A stretch of 18,011 nucleotides of DNA. It comes from DAOTTW01 sp034437615 (GTDB lineage Bacteria; Chloroflexota; Anaerolineae; Aggregatilineales; Phototrophicaceae). Shown in pieces: positions 7,370 to 14,071 of the stretch (its first letter is position 1; the number at the start of each line of letters is the position of its first letter). A program made the position numbers and the translations under genes. Location: the NCBI GenBank assembly GCA_034437615.1, contig DAOTTW010000207.1:1-18011 (forward strand), written 5' to 3'. The notes beneath the pieces were generated by a model. It saw nothing but the letters and a program-made list of their open reading frames with translations. It was not told where the DNA came from and made no database searches.

Positions 7370-8442
7370 TGCACGTGAACGATTTTGATTACGAGCTACC
7401 AGAGCGCTACATCGCACAAGAACCCATCGAACCGCGTGATGCCTCGCGCCTGCTACATCTCGACAAGCGCACAGGGGCCACCAGCCATCATATCTTTCGG
7501 GATATTATCGACGCTGACCTGCTGCAACCGCATGACGTGCTGGTGATGAACAACACCCGCGTTATCCCAGCACGCCTGCAAGCCGAAAAAGTCAGCACGG
7601 GCGGCGCAGTGGAAATTCTGCTGCTGCGCCAACTGACCGAAACCGATTGGCGTGCGCTGGTCGGCGGCAGGCGCGTGCTGACCGACACGCAACTAAAGCT
7701 AAAGGCACAGCCCATTGACGCCACCGTGATAGACGAACTAGACGGGCCAGAACGTGTCCTGCGCTTCAGCCAGCCGATTAACGCGCTACTGCCGGATTTA
7801 GGCCATATGCCGCTACCGCCCTACATCCAGGGACATTTGCACAATCCAGAGCGCTACCAAACCGTGTATAGCAAGGTCGAAGGCTCTGCGGCAGCACCCA
7901 CAGCCGGCCTACACTTCACAGAGTCCCTATTGCAGCGCGTGCAAGCTCAGGGCGTGAAGCTGGCGTATTGCACGCTGCATATCGGCCTGGATACCTTCCA
8001 GCCTGTGAAGGCCGATAGCGTGCAGGGCCACAAAATGCACAGTGAATTCGCGGTGCTGGATGACGCCAACGCCACAATCATCAACAGCGCAAAAGCTGCC
8101 GGGGGCCGCATCATCGCTGTCGGCACGACATCCGCCCGCACACTGGAAACCGCAGGCATCCTCAGCGCGGGCGGCGACCCATCCGACCCATCAGCATCAG
8201 CCCACAAGACACCCGCACAGCCCGTTACAGCCTTTGAACGCGATACAGACTTGTTTATCTACCCCGGCTATACTTGGCGTGCTGTCGATGCGATGATTAC
8301 CAATTTTCACCTGCCAAAATCCACGCTGTTGATGATGATTAGCGCCTTCGCAGGCCGCGATAACGTGCTGAACGCCTATGAGGTCGCCAAACGTGAAAAC
8401 TACCGCTTCTATTCGCTCGGTGATGCCATGTTTATCGCATGA
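7369..8442 (+). CDS. queA: S-adenosylmethionine:tRNA ribosyltransferase-isomerase
   Basis: QueA transfers and isomerises the ribose of SAM onto preQ1-modified tRNA to form epoxyqueuosine, the penultimate step of queuosine synthesis. The 357-residue protein has normal length. It opens with the typical DYELPERYIAQEPIEPRDASRLL region, within which RDAS sits at 23-26. Further signatures are VMNNTRVIPARL, APTAGLHF (176-183), HIGLDTFQPV, MHSEF, and TNFHLPKST (311-319) followed by MISAFAG. An Asp/Ser/Ala/Pro-rich insert (GGDPSDPSASAHKTPAQP) lies before the PGY segment and is probably a surface loop. The start overlaps the ruvB stop by one base (TGATG). ruvB-queA adjacency is common in bacteria. No tgt or other queuosine gene is visible here. 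Confidence 0.98.
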   Translation: MHVNDFDYELPERYIAQEPIEPRDASRLLHLDKRTGATSHHIFRDIIDADLLQPHDVLVMNNTRVIPARLQAEKVSTGGAVEILLLRQLTETDWRALVGGRRVLTDTQLKLKAQPIDATVIDELDGPERVLRFSQPINALLPDLGHMPLPPYIQGHLHNPERYQTVYSKVEGSAAAPTAGLHFTESLLQRVQAQGVKLAYCTLHIGLDTFQPVKADSVQGHKMHSEFAVLDDANATIINSAKAAGGRIIAVGTTSARTLETAGILSAGGDPSDPSASAHKTPAQPVTAFERDTDLFIYPGYTWRAVDAMITNFHLPKSTLLMMISAFAGRDNVLNAYEVAKRENYRFYSLGDAMFIA

Positions 8443-8479
8443 TGCCCAACAAACGTACTGCTCGAACCGCAGGTTCAAG

Positions 8480-8547
8480 ATGGCCACGTATGGACGCGGC
8501 TTGCTGCGTCCGAATGGCCACGTATGGACGCGGCTTGCTGCGTCCGA
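8480..8547 (+). repeat. Perfect 34-bp tandem duplication carrying two identical hairpins
   Basis: Bases 8480-8513 and 8514-8547 are identical. Each unit begins ATGGCCACGTATGG and contains the palindrome GGACGCGG-CTTG-CTGCGTCC (8493-8512 and 8527-8546). This is an 8-bp stem with one G-T wobble and a CTTG tetraloop. The stem resembles the TTGTAGGGACGC hairpin family seen at 1235-1296 and 13839-13898. The copies lie between queA and tyrS. They may end queA messages or simply be a recently duplicated dispersed element. Confidence 0.85.
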
Positions 8548-8573
8548 CACGAAAAACGCACGACAACTATATA
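8544..8573 (+). promoter_or_regulatory. Possible tyrS promoter
   Basis: CCGACA (8544-8549) and TATATA (8568-8573) are spaced by 18 bases in an AT-rich stretch just before tyrS. The -35 half overlaps the end of the second 34-bp repeat copy. The match is weak, and no T-box-like sequence was found in this 160-base spacer. Confidence 0.3.
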
Positions 8574-8602
8574 AATAAATCAACATAGAACGGAATCAGC
8601 CG

Positions 8603-9862
8603 ATGGAAAATACCAAGCCAACAACCAGCATTGATGCACAAGTTGATATTTTGATGTCGGGCGCGGAATACGGCGACCCACAGACCAAAGCCAACATGCG
8701 CAAAGAATTACGCGAGCGCCTGCTGGAATCCGAGAAAACAGGCCGCCCCTTGAAAGTCTACTGCGGCTACGACCCACGCAAGCCCGATTTGCACCTGGGC
8801 CATACGATCACGATGCGCAAGCTACGCCAATTTCAGGATTTTGGCCACGAGGTGACGTTTCTAGTGGGCACGTTTACCAGCCTCATCGGTGACCCATCCG
8901 ATAAAGGCGAAGCCCGCGACCAACTGACACCGGAGGAGGTCGAGGCCAACGGGCGCACCTACGCAGAACAGGCTTTTAAAATTCTGGATAAAGCCAAGAC
9001 CAAAGTCGCCGCCAATCATACCTGGCTGAGCCAGCTTGACTTTGCCGATGTGATTCGCCTGGCCAGCAACTTCACCGTGCAGCAATTTCTGGTCCGCGAG
9101 AACTTCTCGAAGCGCTACAATGGCGGCACAGCCATCTACCTGCATGAATTTTTCTACGCGCTGATGCAAGCCTACGACGCCGTTGCACAAGAAGCCGATG
9201 TACAGGTCGGCGGGCAAGATCAGCTATTCAATATCCTGGTAGCGGGCCGCAAATTGCAACAAGCCGAAGGCCAGCGCCCACAAATCGCGATCATCATGGG
9301 CGAAAGCCTGCCCGGTATCGACGGCTCCGCCAAGATGAGCAAGAGCGCAGGCAATCACATTCCGCTGTTGGCCGAACCCTGGGATATGTACGGCAAGGTG
9401 ATGAGCATTCCCGATTCGGCCATGCCGATCTACTACAAGCTGATTATCGGCTGGTCACCGGACAAAGTGAAGCAATTCGAGGCCGACTTAGCCGATGGCA
9501 GCGTACACCCTAACGAAGCCAAGATGCAGCTCTCGCGTGAAATCGTGACCATCTTTCATAGCGCAGCGGATGCAGGGGCCGCCCAAAAGCGTTGGGATGA
9601 GGTTTTCCGTAGCAAGGACGGCGGCGGCATCCCCGACGACATCGACGAGGCCGCCATTGAAGGCGAGGAACGCATCCTCGATGTGCTGCGCCGCCTGAAT
9701 ATGGTCAGCAGCGGCAAGGAAGCCAAGCAACTGATGAAAGACGGCGGCGTGCGCATAGATGGCGAAAAGCTCGACGACCCGCAGGGGGTGATTACGCCCG
9801 ATATGCTGCCCGTTGTGCTACAGGTCGGCAAGCGTAAATTCGTGCGCCTCGTCGCATCGTAG
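8603..9862 (+). CDS. tyrS: Tyrosyl-tRNA synthetase, type 2
   Basis: This class I aminoacyl-tRNA synthetase charges tRNA-Tyr with tyrosine. The protein is 419 residues. The catalytic Rossmann domain shows CGYDPRKPDLHLGHT, with the HIGH-equivalent HLGH at 64-67, followed by FLVGTFTSLIGDPSDKGEAR, VGGQDQLFNI, and KMSKS at 244-248. The C-terminal S4-like RNA-binding domain includes RRLNMVSSGKEAKQLMKDGGVRIDGEKL. The PDLHLGHT...LRQFQDFGHEV pattern fits the TyrZ/type 2 group rather than the E. coli TyrS type. The start ATG 8603 has only a weak purine-rich site (CGGAATC) upstream. The gene is convergent with the hydrolase gene and is followed by a strong hairpin. Confidence 0.97.
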   Translation: MENTKPTTSIDAQVDILMSGAEYGDPQTKANMRKELRERLLESEKTGRPLKVYCGYDPRKPDLHLGHTITMRKLRQFQDFGHEVTFLVGTFTSLIGDPSDKGEARDQLTPEEVEANGRTYAEQAFKILDKAKTKVAANHTWLSQLDFADVIRLASNFTVQQFLVRENFSKRYNGGTAIYLHEFFYALMQAYDAVAQEADVQVGGQDQLFNILVAGRKLQQAEGQRPQIAIIMGESLPGIDGSAKMSKSAGNHIPLLAEPWDMYGKVMSIPDSAMPIYYKLIIGWSPDKVKQFEADLADGSVHPNEAKMQLSREIVTIFHSAADAGAAQKRWDEVFRSKDGGGIPDDIDEAAIEGEERILDVLRRLNMVSSGKEAKQLMKDGGVRIDGEKLDDPQGVITPDMLPVVLQVGKRKFVRLVAS

Positions 9863-9876
9863 ATAGCGCCTTGTCG

Positions 9877-9898
9877 GGGCGGGGCAACCTCCCCGCCC
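9877..9898. terminator. Shared hairpin between convergent tyrS and hydrolase genes
   Basis: A perfect 8-bp GC stem, GGGCGGGG (9877-9884) with CCCCGCCC (9891-9898), closes a CAACCT loop. It lies 15 bases after the tyrS stop and 16 bases from the end of the minus-strand hydrolase gene. No T-run follows on either strand, so the call as a bidirectional terminator rests on stem strength and position. Confidence 0.55.
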
Positions 9899-9913
9899 GC
9901 AAATTGCTACCTG

Positions 9914-10942
9914 CTAATCTGCCGCAGAACTGACTAGATTATTCGTCGCCCAAAATTCGTTGAGTGCGTCGGCCAATTCATCCATCTTCTCAAATTGCGG
10001 CAACCCCGCTGTTTCCGGGATGCGCCGCGATTGCCAGTTCGGTTTCATCTCCACGATCTCCGGCAAGCGGTCAAAGCTGACAAAGCCACCTTCGCTGAAG
10101 TAAACCACGATCGGCAGGTCAATTTGTGCATACACATCCTCAAACACATGGGGGTCAAATAGCTTGCCGCTGACGAAATACAGCGGCGCGTAGCGTGCGC
10201 CCGGCTGATGGCTGGCAAGCCACGAATAATCCACCAGAGCCTCGTCGGGGTCGCCATAGAAGCTCATTTTCAGGAAGTAGCGGATGAGCGGCTTGGTGGC
10301 CAACAGATCATAAATGGCCTGCGACCATAGCGGTGTTCTCAGGAAATTATAAACGCGGTCCGTTGTATTGGCGCTTTCACTATCGCGCTCGCCGCGTGTC
10401 TTGGTTTCACGGCTCGCAAAGCCACTAGGGCCGATCATCACCAGGGATACGAACAGATCAGGCCGGCGTTGCGCCGCTGTTGCCGCGAATTCGCTGCCCA
10501 ACGACAGCGCGACCACATCCACCGGACGCTCGACGACGTTTTCCACAAAATCAAGTATAGCATCCTGATACAGTTCTTTCGTGTATACGCGGTCGCTGCG
10601 ATCCGAAAAGCCAAATCCAGGCAAATCCAGCGCATACACCGGGCGCTGACCCCGGTAACGCTCGAAGATGTCGCGCATCTCATAGGCGTTGCCTGCCGCG
10701 TTGATGCTATGGACCAGCAACAGCGGGCGGCCTGCACCCGCAGCTTGTTCGTCCACGTAATAGCTCAGCATTCCAGCACGCGGACTCGTGTAGGTCTTAC
10801 GTTGGCCGTCAATCGCCGGACCAATCGGCACATCATGATCGACCACAAACGCGCTGTAGGCGATCCAACCGCCTATCGTGCTACCAACAGCACCCAGCAA
10901 AACGCCGACAAATTTCACTAGACTAACAACGTATTGCGCCAT
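9914..10942 (-). CDS. Membrane-anchored alpha/beta hydrolase with an apparent His-to-Gln change
   Basis: This is an alpha/beta-hydrolase-fold protein of 342 residues with unknown substrate. A hydrophobic N-terminal helix (about 5-33) should anchor it in the membrane. Typical pieces are LLLVHSINAAGNAYE (oxyanion region, 75-88), VYALDLPGFGFSDR (102-115), and the nucleophile elbow VVALSLGSEFA, with Ser147 in an A-L-S-L-G context. The SGKLFDPHVFED segment may carry the acid. Near the C-terminus, where related sequences usually have GLPHFE or GHxPHxE with the catalytic His, this protein reads AGLPQFEKMDE (Gln316). The start at ATG 10942 follows GGGA with 9-base spacing. It is divergent from the 395-residue gene. 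It might be inactive or use another His. Confidence 0.85.
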   Translation of the reverse strand: MAQYVVSLVKFVGVLLGAVGSTIGGWIAYSAFVVDHDVPIGPAIDGQRKTYTSPRAGMLSYYVDEQAAGAGRPLLLVHSINAAGNAYEMRDIFERYRGQRPVYALDLPGFGFSDRSDRVYTKELYQDAILDFVENVVERPVDVVALSLGSEFAATAAQRRPDLFVSLVMIGPSGFASRETKTRGERDSESANTTDRVYNFLRTPLWSQAIYDLLATKPLIRYFLKMSFYGDPDEALVDYSWLASHQPGARYAPLYFVSGKLFDPHVFEDVYAQIDLPIVVYFSEGGFVSFDRLPEIVEMKPNWQSRRIPETAGLPQFEKMDELADALNEFWATNNLVSSAAD

Positions 10943-10982
10943 ATCTCGTATCCCTTTGGTATCTGTGAATCAATGGCTGTAT

Positions 10983-11010
10983 TTGTCTCACAGGACAATA
11001 AGCGTACAAT
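10983..11010 (+). promoter_or_regulatory. Candidate promoter of the DyP-partner gene
   Basis: TTGTCT (10983-10988) and TACAAT (11005-11010) are separated by 16 bases, both close to sigma-70 consensus. Transcription would begin near 11017, which leaves room for a start at 11053. Confidence 0.45.
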
Positions 11011-11052
11011 AAAAGCTAGCTGTGCATGACCACATCAACAAGGCGTAAACAT

Positions 11053-12240
11053 ATGGCAAAACCACTCACAATCATCCGAAAAATTAAGCCCGGTGAAGTA
11101 AACGCCCTGCACGACTTGCTAGCCCCTGTCGGTCTGGACATCCGGCGTAATACCGTCGTGCGCTTTCCCGATAGCCCCAACACGCATTTCGCCCGCTTCG
11201 TCATCCTCTCCAGTGACCTCATCCCTGCGGCTGTGGACCTGGAGCCACACCTGATGTTCACCAGCAACTATGACGGCGAGTTGCTGCAATATTCCGCTGA
11301 ATTAGAGCGCATCATACCAGACCTTGATGCCATTTTCGGGCGCGTTGAAGGCTATGCCGAGTACGACTCGTTCTTCATGTTCCTACGCGATAACAACCTG
11401 CGCCCCGACGCCTACTATCAGGGCTTCCGTCATGATACCGTCGCACAAATCCGCTCCTATGCACGCCTGCGTCAGTCATTAGAGAATCTGCTTGATGATC
11501 CGCGCATTCGTGACTTCTTGAACGCACTGCTGACGATGCCGCGTGCCCCAGAAGCGCCGCCCGCATGGTATGAATATCCCAGCATTGCATTGCGCTCAAT
11601 GGGTGAAGCGCTGAAAGACGCTGCATTTGCCGCCCTCGTGCCACTGATTACGAACAACGTCTTTCCAGAGCCAACGCTAACGGAACGCTATAGCGGCGTA
11701 CATATTCAGGCAGCCCGTAAGCCCGAAGACCTCGCACATGTGCGCCATCTGACCAAATTTGAAGATCTCGTCGCGCAAAATCAGATGAACATTCTCTCCC
11801 AGATCAAGCCCGGTCAGCTAGGGGTGCTCAAGCGTGTGCTGTCGTTGGTCAATGCTGTGGCGGGCTTCACACCGCCGGGGTCACTGGCAGGCATCCAGAC
11901 CATTCATTTCGCGCGCTGGGTCATCTTCAACGACGGCAGACACATGGTATTCGAGAGCAACTTCGATGGCCTGTGGGAAACGTACATCGGCGATTTCTCA
12001 CGCGATGTCGCAGGCGGTATGCATAACATCTGGAAGCACACGCTTGGCTTCCCGGCAGGCGGCCCGAAGGACATCGTAGCTTTTGAGGAGCACATCCGGC
12101 AGCATCAAATACGCTCACTGGCCTTCTACAGCGCTTATCCACAGCAGACCGTGCAAAACATCCTCGATGATCGCCGTGTCGCGAAGGCTTTTGCAGCGCT
12201 CAACCGCCCTGAGTATCAAAAAACACTGCAACGGCTCTGA
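11053..12240 (+). CDS. Internally duplicated alpha+beta protein, partner of DyP peroxidase, function unknown
   Basis: The start chosen is ATG 11053 (MAKPLTIIRK), 9 bases after AAGG (11040-11043), giving 395 residues. ATG 11026 would add nine residues without a ribosome site. The protein contains two related halves. IKPG at 11-14 matches IKPG at 251-254, THFARFV (44-50) matches IHFARWV (284-290), and SNYDG (71-75) matches SNFDG (302-306). The halves look like ferredoxin-like alpha+beta barrel modules, as in DyP peroxidases, but no GxxDG heme motif is present. From memory, proteins with HFARW and SN(Y/F)DG occur next to DyP-type peroxidases in other bacteria. No signal peptide or membrane segment is seen, so it is probably cytosolic. 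The peroxidase gene follows after about 80 bases. Confidence 0.85.
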   Translation: MAKPLTIIRKIKPGEVNALHDLLAPVGLDIRRNTVVRFPDSPNTHFARFVILSSDLIPAAVDLEPHLMFTSNYDGELLQYSAELERIIPDLDAIFGRVEGYAEYDSFFMFLRDNNLRPDAYYQGFRHDTVAQIRSYARLRQSLENLLDDPRIRDFLNALLTMPRAPEAPPAWYEYPSIALRSMGEALKDAAFAALVPLITNNVFPEPTLTERYSGVHIQAARKPEDLAHVRHLTKFEDLVAQNQMNILSQIKPGQLGVLKRVLSLVNAVAGFTPPGSLAGIQTIHFARWVIFNDGRHMVFESNFDGLWETYIGDFSRDVAGGMHNIWKHTLGFPAGGPKDIVAFEEHIRQHQIRSLAFYSAYPQQTVQNILDDRRVAKAFAALNRPEYQKTLQRL

Positions 12241-12257
12241 TCACGCCATCGCAAGCA

Positions 12258-12313
12258 CAAAATGCAAAATACAAAACATAAAATGCGAAACACAAAATAC
12301 AAAATATAAAATA
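12258..12313 (+). repeat. Heptanucleotide microsatellite, eight copies (consensus CAAAATA)
   Basis: Eight consecutive 7-base units fill the spacer between the 395-residue gene and the peroxidase. Units differ from the consensus CAAAATA at no more than three positions, and three are exact. The last unit abuts GGAG of the peroxidase ribosome site. Two units contain ATG (12262 and 12283). Since 7 is not a multiple of 3, a copy-number change shifts the frame between these ATGs and the peroxidase. The AT-rich tract contrasts sharply with the GC-rich surroundings. Confidence 0.9.
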
Positions 12314-12317
12314 GGAG
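12313..12317 (+). promoter_or_regulatory. Ribosome-binding site before the out-of-frame DyP start
   Basis: AGGAG lies 3 bases before ATG 12321. That ATG reads MDPFR and then a stop, while the peroxidase frame is offset by one base. Confidence 0.6.
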
Positions 12318-12320
12318 ACG

Positions 12321-13822
12321 ATGGACCCATTCAGGTAACACGCGAATTCAACAACGAGGAAAAGGCCGACATTCAGGGCTTCATCACCAGCGGCTATGGC
12401 CACCTGGAACGGCAAGGCTACTACTTCCTGCACTTCCATGAAGCCGCCGACGCTCGTCAATTCATCAGCACCCTGCTAGAGCACATCACCACCGCCGAGG
12501 ATTGGCCCCGCAACCAATTCGACCAGAAGATCAAGCCGCAATACACCTGGAATATCGCCTTCACCTACGCGGGCTTCGTCGCGCTGGATTTCCCAGAAGC
12601 GGACCGCACGACTTTTTCACGCGAGTTCGTAGAGGGCATCGTCACCGAGAAGCGCTCACAAGTGCTTGGCGACGTTGGCGACAGCGCACCGGAAAACTGG
12701 GAATTCGGCGGCAATATAGCTGACGACGAAAGCACCCTTCATGCACTCGTGATCCTCTATGCCGCCGACGATGCAACCTACGCAGGACAAGACGACTGGA
12801 TACAAGGCCGCATCGAATATCATGGCAACATAGACATCATCGCCCAAGAACAGGGCCGCCGACCAGCAGCCGAAAAAGAGCACTTCGGCTTCAAGGACGG
12901 CGTCTCAAATCCAAAAGTGCAGGGCTTCGGCTCCGATACGCTTGAACCGGGCCTCAACGTCGTGCGTACAGGTGAATTCATCCTGGGTTACTACAACGAA
13001 TACGACCTCGCACCGCCAACGCCGCTTGTGCGGGACGACCCGAATAAGCTGCTGCCCGCTTTCGAGCACGTCGCAGGCATCGACCCCACAATCCGCGATT
13101 TTGGGCGCAACGGCAGCTATATCGTCTATCGCAAGCTGGATCAGGATGTGCCGGGTTTCTGGAACTACGTACAGCAACACAGCATCATCGAGCACACGGG
13201 CGAAGCAGATCAACAGCGGATGCGCCGCATAGCGTCCAAGTTCGTCGGGCGCTGGCCCAATGGCGCGACGCTGGCCCTATCACCCGATAATGACCGCGAC
13301 ATCGCCCCAAACTTCAACGAATTCCTGTATATGCAGCGCGACCCAAAAGGCTTCGGTTGCCCGTATAGCTCCCACGTGCGCCGCAGCAACCCGCGTGATT
13401 CGTTCATCGGGGATAAAGCCGAAGATGCAATCGCCAACGCCAATCAGCATCGCATTGTGCGGCGCGGCTCCGTCTATGGCCCTGCACTAATCCAGCCAGA
13501 TATGACCGAAGGCGATAACGCGCCGACGAACCTGCAACCCGATGGCCAGCAACGCGGACTGCACTTCTTCTGCGTCAATGCCGACATTCGCCGCCAGTTT
13601 GAATTTATCCAGCAGGGCTGGTGCAACAACCCCAAATTCAACGGCCTCTATAACGACAAAGACCCCATCATCGGGGATAACGACAGCTTCGGCACCCTCA
13701 CACTCGAAGAAGACGCGGTTCGCGAGCGCCTGAGCCACCTGCCGCGCTTCGTTACGGTGCGGGCCGCAGCCTATCTGTTCATGCCGGGCCTATCGGCCCT
13801 GCGTTACCTGGCATCGCTGTAG
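12321..13822 (+). CDS. DyP-type heme peroxidase with apparently frameshifted start
   Basis: Dye-decolorising peroxidases bind heme and oxidise substrates with H2O2. The coding frame runs through bases 12320-13822 (about 500 codons; residues counted from GAT 12320). Motifs in order are GFKDG with distal Asp193 (190-194), SHVRRSNPRD with the likely proximal heme His352, and HRIVRRG with the distal Arg region (377-383). The C-terminal part has FEFIQQGW and DPIIGDNDSFG. The length suits the larger DyP classes. No Tat or Sec signal is seen. The start is odd: ATG 12321 has AGGAG before it but is one base out of frame. One extra C in the GGACCC run (12324-12329) would give MDPIQVTREF in frame. No other standard in-frame start lies near the fold's N-terminus. 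Confidence 0.85.
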
Positions 13823-13916
13823 CGGCTTGTGCCGCCTCGGACATCCCATCGGATGTCCCTACACGGCAACTTTTGTAGGGACGCCAAGAATGGCGTCCGG
13901 CGCGGCTGAAAACCGC
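13822..13916. repeat. Cluster of intergenic hairpins after the peroxidase
   Basis: Four palindromes occur in 95 bases. They are GCGGC-TTGT-GCCGC (13822-13835), GGACATCC-CATC-GGATGTCC (13839-13858), GGACGCCA-AGAA-TGGCGTCC (13879-13898), and a weaker GCGG/CCGC pair (13902-13916). The middle two are flanked by TCCCTACA (13856-13863) and TGTAGGGA (13874-13881), which are themselves inverted. Two TTGTAGGGAC-family elements are thus arranged head to head. There is no T-run. They may terminate or stabilise the peroxidase message. Confidence 0.65.
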
Positions 13917-14003
13917 AACGATTAGGCAAATCCGCAGCAGACATTGTGCACCTCATACAACGCCCAAAAACAGTTTGCAATTTGCTTACATTCTATTCAG
14001 GTT

Positions 14004-14032
14004 TTCGCAAGAATCGGATTTTATATTATAAT
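14004..14032 (+). promoter_or_regulatory. Sigma-70-type promoter of the S41 peptidase gene
   Basis: TTCGCA (14004-14009) and a perfect TATAAT (14027-14032) are separated by 17 bases in an AT-rich stretch. The expected start of transcription near 14040 leaves a 5' leader of about 32 bases containing GGAG. Confidence 0.65.
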
Positions 14033-14071
14033 TGGTTTGTCCCAAGTTTAAGTTTGGAGTCGTAAAACATC

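Noticed and set aside
8464..8476. GAACC-GCA-GGTTC palindrome resembling a tRNA T-arm
   Set aside because: There is no flanking cloverleaf, anticodon arm or acceptor stem, and the stem is only 5 bp.
8443..8602. T-box leader before tyrS
   Set aside because: The spacer is only 160 bases, is mostly the tandem duplication, and shows no T-box-like core or terminator/antiterminator pair.
12083..12320. Upstream extension of the DyP frame into the 395-residue gene
   Set aside because: It runs out of frame through a well-supported gene and encodes no DyP-like sequence. It is open only by chance and through the A-rich repeat.
13780..13822. Possible encapsulin-targeting peptide at the DyP C-terminus
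   Set aside because: The protein ends LSALRYLASL without the usual Gly-Ser-Leu type extension, and no encapsulin gene is in the window.
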